Shown one piece after another: positions 30,301 through 36,901 of a stretch of DNA of 64,000 nucleotides. The position numbers and the translations under genes were made by a program. The notes beneath the pieces were generated by a model. The model saw only the letters and a list, made by a program, of their open reading frames with translations, did no database searches and was not told the origin of the DNA. This DNA is from Prevotella sp. P5-50 (GTDB lineage: Bacteria > Bacteroidota > Bacteroidia > Bacteroidales > Bacteroidaceae), in contig NZ_NPJA01000015.1 of NCBI RefSeq assembly GCF_002251295.1, forward strand, positions 62,001 through 126,000. The letters are read 5' to 3'. Each line of letters begins with the position of its first letter. Position 1 is the stretch's first letter.

Positions 30301-30317
30301 CCGATGCCGAACAGTAA
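27309..30317 (+). CDS. PEP/pyruvate-binding protein with receiver domains
   Basis: 1002 residues. Two response-regulator-like domains come first. The first (about 18-155) lacks the acidic pair. The second (about 170-340) keeps LLVEDN, SDTRFP, LQSSES and the Lys of IDKN, though interrupted by an insert. A PPDK/PpsA-type nucleotide-binding domain follows (GEGSLGGKGRGLAFLDN; AVRSSSLLEDSHYQPFAGIY). The swivelling phospho-His domain and the PEP barrel of PEP synthase are absent, so it probably does not make PEP by itself. It is reported in Bacteroidota as a PEP-synthase-like protein of unknown role. Transcription comes from array A. Confidence 0.8.
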   Translation: MSTVPQQWNQFYLKDVSFVNLMTRRIFNVLIVANPYDAFMLEDDGRVDEKLFDEYMELGMRYPPSFSQVSTTEEAEQVLKTTDVDLVICMPGNADNDAFAVARDVKRMAPQIPCVVLTPFSHGITKRIENEDMSIFDYVFCWLGNTNLILSIIKLIEDRMNIEHDINEAGVQMILLVEDNIRFYSSVLPNLYNYILAQSKRFSTEALNPHAAAQRKRGRPKVVLATNYEDAMRIYEKYHENTLGVISDTRFPMHTPHGQLAQVQDGDAEAGLKLLREIRKRDEYVPLILQSSESENRAKAEAEGFDFIDKNSKKMNVDLRQVIEEHMGFGDFIFRDPQTHEEVCRVRSLKELQDNIFKIPNDSMLYHISRNHMSRWLCARAIFPVSAFLKHVTWHKLQDVDAHRQIIFDAIVQYRHMKNIGVVAVFDRLKFDTYSHFARIGEGSLGGKGRGLAFLDNIIKRHPELNQYPNARVMIPKTVVLCTDYFDQFMDKNNLWGIALSDASDDEILHHFLKAQLPDALIADFFTFFDAIKSPIAVRSSSLLEDSHYQPFAGIYSTYMIPYLDDKYEMLRMLACAIKGVYASVYYKDSKAYMTATSNVIDQEKMAVILQEVVGKTYGDKYYPTFSGVLRSLNYYPIGDETAEEGIASLALGLGKYIVDGGQTLRVSPYHPNQVLQTSEMETALRETQTRFYALDMSRVGDDFQVDDGFNIKNLRVKEADKDGALTGIASTFDPYDQVIRDGIYEGGRKIISFCGVLQHGVFPLPEILQMSERFGADEMRRPVEIEFACNLENGEQGKMNGNFYLLQIRPIVDSKQVLDADLDAISDEKCLLRSANSLGHGISEDVTDVVYVKTNDDFTASENPYIADEIEQINRRFLNEGRNYVLVGPGRWGSSDYWLGIPVKWPHISAARVIVEEGLKNYHVDPSQGTHFFQNLTSFGVGYFTINTYTGDGLFQKEVLDSMPAVEETPHVRHVRFDKPLKIMMDGKKQKGVVLLPDAEQ

Positions 30318-30350
30318 ACGGAAATAGGCTGTGGGAAGGGGTGACCGACT

Positions 30351-31346
30351 TTACTGTCCGCCCAAACGCGAGAAGTATTCTATCACCTCTTCCCATGTCT
30401 TGAAGGTGTCGCTGCCGTATTCCAATAGCGTGGCCATGGTGTCGGGAGTTTTCTCGCGAGCTATCAGATAGTCGCCATAGAGCAGATGGCGCTGGTTGGT
30501 AAATACGGTGTGACCCCAGGCAGGAACACCCACATACTGCGTCAGCCAGTCGGTAGTGACGGCATACTCGGCAGCATCGCTACTGGGCGATGGTGCTACG
30601 AAATACACCTGATAGTGCTCAATGAGCATGCGGATAGCTTTTGCCATCGAACTCGTTGGTTTGTTGTAACTGTCGGCAAGAGTCTCAGTACCTATATATA
30701 TAATAGGTCGTTCGCGTTGCTCCTGGCTGTCGTCAATCCAACGGATGACCGGCAGCACGGAGTGCATAAACGATTTGTCGTTCATGCGGTGCTCGCCATG
30801 GAAATGCAATGCCTGGCGATAGTGATCATGGAAGTCGGCATAACCATCTACGGTTGTGTCTTCATCGCCAAACAGTCCATAGACCAGCGATTGCTCATCG
30901 TCGGTCACTCCCTCAAAACAGTGTTCACAGAAGTCTTTATACTCTTTAGCCAATGCCTTGGTCACGATAAACTCCTGCACTCCGTCCTGTCGGGGGTTCT
31001 GAAAAGTCTGTGCCCCGATCATGCCATGACTCTTCATCGTGTCGCCCATCTGTAGGGCAGGGTTTACACAGATGCGAGCATAGCCATAGAGGCGCTCGGC
31101 ATACATGCCACCCATCGATGTGCCGATAATCAGATGAGGCTGCTCCTTCTGGCAGATGTCCTGTAGCAAGGCGATGGCTTCATCGGGATGCAAAGGCAGA
31201 TCGGGTGCAATCACATGGGCGTTGGGCATCACTTCGCGAAGGCGTGCCACAGTGCCCGACTGTCCGCTTGAAGCAAAGCCATGAACATAGAGTACGGTCT
31301 TTCCCGACATCAGTTCGGGATATTGTTGTATGTAAGGATTTTCCAT
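30351..31346 (-). CDS. YqiA-like esterase fused to a degenerate HAD domain
   Basis: 331 residues from the ATG at 31346. Residues 1 to about 205 form an alpha/beta hydrolase: VLYVHGFASSGQSGTV oxyanion region and IIGTSMGGMYAE with nucleophile Ser77. The C-terminal 115 residues resemble the 5'(3')-deoxyribonucleotidase (NT5C) HAD fold, ending FTNQRHLLYGDYLIARE. The first HAD motif reads IIYIGTETLAD where DxDG is expected, so the catalytic aspartates appear lost. It converges on the PEP-binding gene, 33 bases between stops. Substrate unknown. Confidence 0.7.
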   Translation of the reverse strand: MENPYIQQYPELMSGKTVLYVHGFASSGQSGTVARLREVMPNAHVIAPDLPLHPDEAIALLQDICQKEQPHLIIGTSMGGMYAERLYGYARICVNPALQMGDTMKSHGMIGAQTFQNPRQDGVQEFIVTKALAKEYKDFCEHCFEGVTDDEQSLVYGLFGDEDTTVDGYADFHDHYRQALHFHGEHRMNDKSFMHSVLPVIRWIDDSQEQRERPIIYIGTETLADSYNKPTSSMAKAIRMLIEHYQVYFVAPSPSSDAAEYAVTTDWLTQYVGVPAWGHTVFTNQRHLLYGDYLIAREKTPDTMATLLEYGSDTFKTWEEVIEYFSRLGGQ

Positions 31347-31362
31347 TGAAGTGAAATTTTTT

Positions 31363-31402
31363 GCAAAGTTACTGATTATTTGCGAAATATTTCGTAACTT
31401 TG
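31363..31402. promoter_or_regulatory. Divergent promoter pair with inverted -7 boxes
   Basis: CAAAGTTAC (31363-31371) and GTAACTTTG (31394-31402) are perfect inverted copies, giving a TAACTTTG box on each strand: leftward for the esterase gene and rightward for GH43. The 22-bp centre must hold both upstream elements, so the two promoters overlap and may compete or share a regulator. Confidence 0.65.
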
Positions 31403-31430
31403 AACCCAAATATGACTAATAAATCGTAAC

Positions 31431-32969
31431 ATGAGAAAAGTATTTCTACTATTGATGACATGGGTGGCTGCTATGACCGTTTCTGCTCAGCCCCTGCGCA
31501 ACCCTATCATTCCAGGTTATCATCCCGACCCAAGTATCTGTCGTGTCAATAGCGACTTCTATCTCGTCAACTCTTCATTTCAATATTTTCCAGGTGTACC
31601 CATCTTCCATTCCACTGATTTGGTCAATTGGAAGCAGATTGGCAATGTGCTCGACCGTTCCTCACAACTGAATCTGAAGGGTGCGTCGTCATGGTTGGGC
31701 ATCTATGCACCTACCATTCGCTACCATGAAGGTGTGTATTATATGATCACCACCAATGTGGGTAATGGCGGCAACTTCATGGTAACAGCCAAAGATCCGA
31801 AGGGACCATGGAGCGAACCGATATGGCTTGAGCAGCAAGGCATCGATCCATCGCTGTGGTTTGAAGATGGCAAATGCTATATGATGTCTAATCCCGACAA
31901 TACCATCATGCTCTGTGAGATAGACCCTGCAACGGGCAAACAACTCACCGAGAGCCGCCCACTGTGGCAAGGCACTGGTGGACGCTATCCCGAAGGACCG
32001 CACATCTATAAGAAAGATGGCTATTACTACCTGCTCATCTCTGAGGGTGGCACCGAATTGGCACACCGTCTGACCATAGCACGCAGCAAAGATATCTATG
32101 GTCCCTACGAGTCGAATCCCGCCAATCCGATTCTCACCAACTGCAACATGAAGGGACAGACGATGCAAATACAAGGCACCGGACATGGCGATTTCGTTCA
32201 GGCTGCCGACGGAAGTTGGTGGATTACCTTCTTGGCATACCGCAATTTCGGCGGTTCATACCATCATCTGGGCAGGGAAACCTATCTTGCACCCGTTGAA
32301 TGGAAGGAGGGTGAATGGCCTGTGGTCAATGGTGGTAACCCTATCGATACACTCATGCAGGTGCCGGCGCTCTTTGGCACACTTGCCGACAGCGTGAAGA
32401 GTCAGCATGACATCAATCCCAAAGACCCACAATGGGTGTATATCCAGAATCCCATCGCCGACAACTATCGCTTTGCCAAAGGTGGTGTCACACTGAAAGC
32501 GTCAGCCAGTACGCTGACGGAGAACAGTCAGCCGACATTCATCGGACGCCGACAGGAAAGCAACACCATGGTTATGGAGACCGAGATTGATGTGGCTTCG
32601 CTGGATAAAGGATGTGAGGCTGGCATCACGGTCTATCAGATCCATGACGGACACTTCGACCTTGCACTCGTCAAAGACGACAAGGGTGGGGTGGAAGTAC
32701 AAGCTGCCTATACCATCAAGACACTCCATCAGGCGCAGAAGGCAATGCTGGCAAAAGCCAAGATGGTGCGTTTGCGTATCACTGCCGTTGCCGACCACTA
32801 TGTGTTTGAATATGCTGCCGACGGTGCACCGTTCACAACGCTGTCCCGTCAGGCCTGTTCGTTGGTCAGCACCGAAGTGGTGGGTGGCTTCACCGGAGTT
32901 GTCGTTGGCATGTATGCCCAAGGCAAAGGCGCTGCCCGTTTCAATTATTTCGACTATATAGAAAACTAA
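31431..32969 (+). CDS. Glycoside hydrolase family 43 (xylosidase/arabinosidase type)
   Basis: 512 residues with a signal peptide (cut near VSAQP). The five-bladed propeller catalytic domain carries the three GH43 acids: base Asp in GYHPDPSICR, pKa-modulating Asp in GIDPSLWFEDG, and acid Glu in YPEGPHIYKKDGYYY. A C-terminal beta-sandwich (about 340-512, FIGRRQESNTMVMETEIDVA) is the accessory domain common in beta-xylosidase members. It likely trims xylan or arabinoxylan oligosaccharides in the periplasm. Followed by an aquaporin gene after 35 bases. Confidence 0.9.
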   Translation: MRKVFLLLMTWVAAMTVSAQPLRNPIIPGYHPDPSICRVNSDFYLVNSSFQYFPGVPIFHSTDLVNWKQIGNVLDRSSQLNLKGASSWLGIYAPTIRYHEGVYYMITTNVGNGGNFMVTAKDPKGPWSEPIWLEQQGIDPSLWFEDGKCYMMSNPDNTIMLCEIDPATGKQLTESRPLWQGTGGRYPEGPHIYKKDGYYYLLISEGGTELAHRLTIARSKDIYGPYESNPANPILTNCNMKGQTMQIQGTGHGDFVQAADGSWWITFLAYRNFGGSYHHLGRETYLAPVEWKEGEWPVVNGGNPIDTLMQVPALFGTLADSVKSQHDINPKDPQWVYIQNPIADNYRFAKGGVTLKASASTLTENSQPTFIGRRQESNTMVMETEIDVASLDKGCEAGITVYQIHDGHFDLALVKDDKGGVEVQAAYTIKTLHQAQKAMLAKAKMVRLRITAVADHYVFEYAADGAPFTTLSRQACSLVSTEVVGGFTGVVVGMYAQGKGAARFNYFDYIEN

Positions 32970-33004
32970 TCATCAACAAATATATTCACTAAACACGTAA
33001 CACG

Positions 33005-33682
33005 ATGAAGAAGTACTTAGCAGAAATGGTAGGCACATTCGTGCTGACCTTCTTAGGCTGCGGTGCAGCAGTAAGTTTGAATTGTGGTGTCGATACGGCA
33101 TCAGTAGTGGGAACGGCTATGGCTTTCGGTATCTCGGTCATTGCCATGGCATATACCATCGGCGGCATTTCCGGTTGCCACATCAATCCTGCTATTACGC
33201 TGGGTGTATTCCTCAGTGGACGCATGAATGGCAAGGATGCCGGCATGTATATGGTGTTTCAGACCATTGGAGCCATCATAGCTGCTGCAGTACTATCGCT
33301 CCTGGTATGGACCGACCCCAGTTTGGTGGAAGGTACGGCAACTGGCGCAAACGCATGTGCTTCCAATAATGTGTTCAACGGATTGTTGGCAGAGGTGTTG
33401 CTCACCTTCCTTTTCGTCCTCGTGGTGTTGGGTGCTACCAGCAAGACCAATGGTGCTACCAACAATTTTGCAGGTCTTGCCATCGGTTTGTCGCTCATCC
33501 TCATCCATCTCGTAGGTATTCACTATACCGGAACATCGGTGAATCCCGCTCGTTCCATCGGTCCTGCCCTCTTCCAATGCGGTCAGGCATTGAGCCAACT
33601 CTGGGTTTTCATCGTCGGTCCGTTTGCCGGTGGCGCATTGGCAGCAGGGGTGTGGAAGATGATTGCACCCGATGGAAAATAA
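33005..33682 (+). CDS. Aquaporin (MIP family)
   Basis: 225-residue six-helix channel with both half-helix signatures: GCHINPAITLGVFLSG and GTSVNPARSIGPALF. The residue before the first NPA region and the Arg after the second NPA fit the water-selective AqpZ type rather than a glycerol facilitator, although this is not certain. The 35-base gap after GH43 allows co-transcription. Confidence 0.9.
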   Translation: MKKYLAEMVGTFVLTFLGCGAAVSLNCGVDTASVVGTAMAFGISVIAMAYTIGGISGCHINPAITLGVFLSGRMNGKDAGMYMVFQTIGAIIAAAVLSLLVWTDPSLVEGTATGANACASNNVFNGLLAEVLLTFLFVLVVLGATSKTNGATNNFAGLAIGLSLILIHLVGIHYTGTSVNPARSIGPALFQCGQALSQLWVFIVGPFAGGALAAGVWKMIAPDGK

Positions 33683-33745
33683 GTTTATCGGCTCTGTAGC
33701 AACAGAAACAGTTTGATGCGGTCGTTCTGACTGTCATCCATCAAT

Positions 33746-33778
33746 ATGGCGTGGCTCCTGCAGAGGGAGTCACGCCAT
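33746..33778. terminator. Hairpin after the aquaporin gene
   Basis: ATGGCGTGGCTCC (33746-33758) pairs with GGGAGTCACGCCAT (33765-33778), a long stem with one or two mismatches, 64 bases past the aquaporin stop. The T-run after it is poor, so it may be a weak terminator or a 3' stabiliser. Confidence 0.55.
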
Positions 33779-33889
33779 TGCTATGTTAAGCAATGTCAAT
33801 GGCGCACAGTCATCATGGGGTGCTGTGTAAACAGAGTGAAAAGAAGTATAACAATACTTGCAAAACGATGGTGTTGGGCAGAATCTTTG

Positions 33890-33897
33890 TATTTTTG
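33890..33897 (+). promoter_or_regulatory. -7 box before the carboxypeptidase-regulatory-like gene
   Basis: TATTTTTG matches TAnnTTTG and ends only eight bases before the ATG at 33906, so the mRNA would be nearly leaderless. A second ATG at 33901 is in another frame and closes after 13 codons. Confidence 0.45.
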
Positions 33898-33905
33898 CCG
33901 ATGAA

Positions 33906-34451
33906 ATGGAAGCACAAACATATCATACAGGCATTGCCCTGACACTGCTCACACTACTGTTGGCAGTGGTGGAAAGTCATGCAGAAGAGGCTGACAGCTG
34001 TAGCCATCAGCGCCAACTGGTAGTGGTCGATATGGAAACGGGTGTTCCGCTGCGCAACGTGGAGGTATCTACCGACGACGGACAGCACATGCGTACACCG
34101 TGGAATGGTGTGTTCTGTCTGCGCAATGGTTATAAAAGAGTTGATCTGGCTTGCCCCAACTATCAGAGTCGCTATCTGTTTCCCGACGAGGTGAAAGGCG
34201 ACACCATCGGACTGTTGCCCAATCTTAATGCCCTGCGCGAAGTGATAGTCTATGGGCATCGGCGCGACAAAACGGCAGCCATCAATGCCCATCTCAACAA
34301 GGTGGATGCTCAGTTGATGCAGAAAATACCTGTCGGTTTCAATCCTTTGGCGTTGGTGGGATGGGCCATCGGCAAGATAGTTGGTCCGAAGGGACCTTCC
34401 AAAGCTGAGCGCCAACGGCAGAAGCAGCAGGCTCTGCTCGATAATTATTAA
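33906..34451 (+). CDS. Carboxypeptidase-regulatory-like domain protein
   Basis: 181 residues from the ATG at 33906. An N-terminal hydrophobic segment (IALTLLTLLLAVVESHAEE) looks like a signal peptide. A beta-sandwich resembling the carboxypeptidase regulatory/TonB-plug-like fold follows (QLVVVDMETGVPLRNVEVST, then GVFCLRNGYKRVDLACPNYQ). The C-terminus is basic (PKGPSKAERQRQKQQ). Such domains occur at the N-terminus of SusC-like receptors; here it stands alone. The function is unknown. The longer frame from 33858 would start before the promoter box. Confidence 0.6.
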   Translation: MEAQTYHTGIALTLLTLLLAVVESHAEEADSCSHQRQLVVVDMETGVPLRNVEVSTDDGQHMRTPWNGVFCLRNGYKRVDLACPNYQSRYLFPDEVKGDTIGLLPNLNALREVIVYGHRRDKTAAINAHLNKVDAQLMQKIPVGFNPLALVGWAIGKIVGPKGPSKAERQRQKQQALLDNY

Positions 34452-34635
34452 CCCACCTTCGGGTGTCTAAAGCGTAAAGTGCAGGTGGTGGATGGATATG
34501 AAGAATGGCAAAAAATGGAATGTGGATTTTGCAAAATGGCAATTGACCAACTGATATATATTAATAATGTGTAAAGATGAGCTACAAACGGATAACTTTT
34601 TGTTACCACATCTGACACTTTCAAATATTTTTTTC

Positions 34636-34643
34636 TACCTTTG
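34636..34643 (+). promoter_or_regulatory. -7 box of the aldolase gene
   Basis: TACCTTTG followed by CA, a consensus box 40 bases before the fba ATG. The upstream element is not obvious. The rest of the gap 34452-34635 shows nothing else. Confidence 0.65.
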
Positions 34644-34683
34644 CATCAAAATTTAACTAACATATATAAAAATATAAAAGAAT

Positions 34684-35685
34684 ATGGTAAATTACAAAGA
34701 CCTCGGCCTCGTAAACACTCGTGAGATGTTTAAGCGTGCCGTTGCTGGCGGTTATGCTATCCCAGCATTCAATTTCAACACTATGGAGCAGATGCAGGCT
34801 ATCGTACAGGCTGCTGTTGAAACAAAGTCTCCAGTTATCATGCAGGTTTCTAAAGGTGCACGTAACTATGCTAACGGAACTATCCTCCGCAACTTGGCTA
34901 AGGGTGCTGTAGAGTATGCAAAGGAACTCGGTTGCGAGCATCCTGAGATTGTGCTCCACCTCGACCACGGAGACACTTTCGAGCTCTGCAAGGATTGTAT
35001 CGACAATGGCTTCTCTTCTGTAATGATCGACGGTTCATCACTGCCTTACGAGGAGAACGTTGCTTTGGCCAAGAAGGTTGTTGAATATGCACATCAGTTT
35101 GATGTAACTGTTGAGGCTGAGCTCGGCGTACTTGCTGGTGTTGAGGATGATGTAGTTGCTGCTGAGTCACACTATACCAAACCTGAGGAAGTTATCGACT
35201 TCGCTACACGTACTGGTTGCGATTCACTCGCTATCTCTATCGGTACTTCACACGGTGCTCACAAGTTCACTCCAGAGCAGTGCACGCTCGTGAACGGTGT
35301 GCTCGTTCCACCGCCACTCGCATTTGACGTACTCGCTGAGATCGAGAAGAAACTCCCCGGATTCCCCATCGTTCTCCACGGTTCTTCATCAGTTCCTATG
35401 GAAGAGGTTAACACTATCAATAAGTATGGTGGTCACCTTGAGGCTGCTATCGGTATTCCTGAGGATCAGCTCCGTCAGGCTGCTAAGTCTGCTGTTTGCA
35501 AGATCAACATCGACTCAGACTCTCGTCTTGCCATGACTGCTGCTATCCGCAAGCACTTAGCTGAGCATCCTGGAGATTTCGATCCACGTCAGTATCTGAA
35601 GCCTGCTCGTGAGAACATGAAGAAGATGTACATCCACAAGATTGTGAATGTGCTCGGTTCTGATGGCAAACTGGCTCAGTGCTAA
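34684..35685 (+). CDS. fba: Class II fructose-bisphosphate aldolase
   Basis: 333-residue zinc-dependent aldolase that splits fructose 1,6-bisphosphate in glycolysis and runs in reverse for gluconeogenesis. Zinc and substrate motifs are visible: LHLDHGDTFELCKDCID with the metal His, VEAELGVLAGVEDD, ISIGTSHGAHKF and VLHGSSSVP, and KINIDSDSRLAMTAA near the C-terminus. Single-gene unit between a consensus -7 box and a clear terminator; codon use looks like that of a highly expressed gene. Confidence 0.96.
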   Translation: MVNYKDLGLVNTREMFKRAVAGGYAIPAFNFNTMEQMQAIVQAAVETKSPVIMQVSKGARNYANGTILRNLAKGAVEYAKELGCEHPEIVLHLDHGDTFELCKDCIDNGFSSVMIDGSSLPYEENVALAKKVVEYAHQFDVTVEAELGVLAGVEDDVVAAESHYTKPEEVIDFATRTGCDSLAISIGTSHGAHKFTPEQCTLVNGVLVPPPLAFDVLAEIEKKLPGFPIVLHGSSSVPMEEVNTINKYGGHLEAAIGIPEDQLRQAAKSAVCKINIDSDSRLAMTAAIRKHLAEHPGDFDPRQYLKPARENMKKMYIHKIVNVLGSDGKLAQC

Positions 35686-35722
35686 GTCTATTCATCGCGT
35701 AAGCGATAGATAACAATACTAT

Positions 35723-35760
35723 AAATCACTCTGTTGTCCGATGGATGGCAGAGTGATTTT
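35723..35760 (+). terminator. Aldolase terminator
   Basis: AAATCACTCTG (35723-35733) pairs with CAGAGTGATTT (35749-35759), then T-rich sequence. Eleven base pairs, 38 bases after the fba stop. Confidence 0.88.
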
Positions 35761-35896
35761 GTTGTTTTGTTAATGATTGTTCCTTTGCTGTTAACGATTG
35801 TGCTTTATGACATCAGTCTTCTATGGTGGTCGTTAAATTACAATAATACGCTGAGTTAAAAGATAATAAACCAATAGATATTGATGTAAAAAGATG

Positions 35897-35904
35897 TAAT
35901 TTTG
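35897..35904 (+). promoter_or_regulatory. -7 box of the small beta-barrel gene
   Basis: TAATTTTG followed by CGC, 56 bases before the ATG at 35961. The upstream element is not at ideal spacing. Its paralogue at 41126 has TATATTTG at 41085-41092 in the equivalent place. Confidence 0.5.
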
Positions 35905-35960
35905 CGCTGTCGATGACATGTTGCATCGGTATATTTTTTAATAACAAATATATTAGCATT

Positions 35961-36479
35961 ATGAAAAAGATTGGTATTATGATGTTGCTTTGCATGCTGG
36001 CGATAGGTGTGAAGGCACAGGAAGAGCGTTGTCCACTGCATTTTGAAGGTTCGTTCTATATGGGAGTATCTTCCAAAGATTTGACTTTTATGGGTGAAAA
36101 CATTGATTTCGGCTATTCCCCCATCAACAGGTTGTCTATCCATGCATTGGCACACTCCGAATTCTTTATCCCCAAAATTGGTGCAATCATAGACAGCAAC
36201 ATTGCCGTTAACTTAGGAGGCGGTATCGGTTATCAGTTGCTCAACAACAAGAATTGGCGTATGGGAACACTCGAACTCCGAGGAACACTGACTACATCGT
36301 TGGGAAGTTCTAGTTCTACGTATAAGAATACTTCGTATGGTGTGGGACTGTATTTCTATAAACATTCCAATGCACAGCGCTTCCAACCAGTTATTGGTAT
36401 AGGCTTTAATGTCAGAAACTTCCATGGTAATGTGCCAAACTTCTATGGCCCTTACGTATCGTTGGGCATTCGCTTCTGA
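35961..36479 (+). CDS. Small outer-membrane beta-barrel-like protein, paralogue 1
   Basis: 172 residues from the ATG at 35961; an upstream frame extension lies before the promoter. Signal peptide MKKIGIMMLLCMLAIGVKAQ. The mature part alternates polar and hydrophobic residues (FSPINRLSIHALAH-like strands, GGGIGYQLL, LYFYKHSNAQRFQPVIGIGF) and ends in a Phe (VSLGIRF), the usual beta-barrel C-terminal signal. It is about half identical to the 171-residue protein at 41126-41641. The size suggests an eight-stranded barrel; the role is unknown. Confidence 0.65.
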   Translation: MKKIGIMMLLCMLAIGVKAQEERCPLHFEGSFYMGVSSKDLTFMGENIDFGYSPINRLSIHALAHSEFFIPKIGAIIDSNIAVNLGGGIGYQLLNNKNWRMGTLELRGTLTTSLGSSSSTYKNTSYGVGLYFYKHSNAQRFQPVIGIGFNVRNFHGNVPNFYGPYVSLGIRF

Positions 36480-36569
36480 TGCTGTGATATTTGCGCTCTG
36501 TAATGCGCATTAGACCATGATAGGAGGTGGCTGTCGTCAGACAACGCCTCCTCTTTTATTTCTTCTTGT

Positions 36570-36896
36570 CTTAGGTACTGACGCTCGGAAAAACTCAAAT
36601 AGATTTGGTTTTTCACTCACTTAATCGTACCTTTGACGTATTGCATCTTAGGTACTCACGCTCGGAAATGAAAATAAAAGCGAGCATTTATTTTGCATTT
36701 CACTCACTTAATCGTACCTTTGGTCCTATGGACCTTAGGTACTCACGCTCGGAAATGAAAATAAAAGCGAGCATTTATTTTGCATTTCACTCACTTAATC
36801 GTACCTTTGGTCCTACGGCCCTTAGGTACTCACGCTCGGAAATGAAAATAAAAGCGAGCATTTATTTTGCATTTCACTCACTTAATCGTACCTTTG
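36570..36896 (+). promoter_or_regulatory. Tandem promoter array B: four complete promoters
   Basis: TACCTTTG boxes start at 36628, 36715, 36802 and 36889, exactly 87 bp apart, each preceded by TTTG at 19-20 bp and the same CACTTAATCG spacer end as array A. Junction hairpins are GGTCC-TAT-GGACC (36722-36734) and GGTCC-TAC-GGCCC (36809-36821, one mispair). The first junction has lost its inner stem. Units also carry GCTCG...CGAGC arms around an A-rich stretch. The last box ends five bases before the sdaA ATG. Confidence 0.88.
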
Positions 36897-36901
36897 CAAA
36901 C

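Noticed and set aside
36605..36901. In-frame 99-residue N-terminal extension of SdaA containing a repeated peptide
   Set aside because: The repeat units are promoters with a period of 87 bp, a multiple of three, and happen to lack stops in this frame. The family start at 36902 is complete and the last promoter lies just before it.
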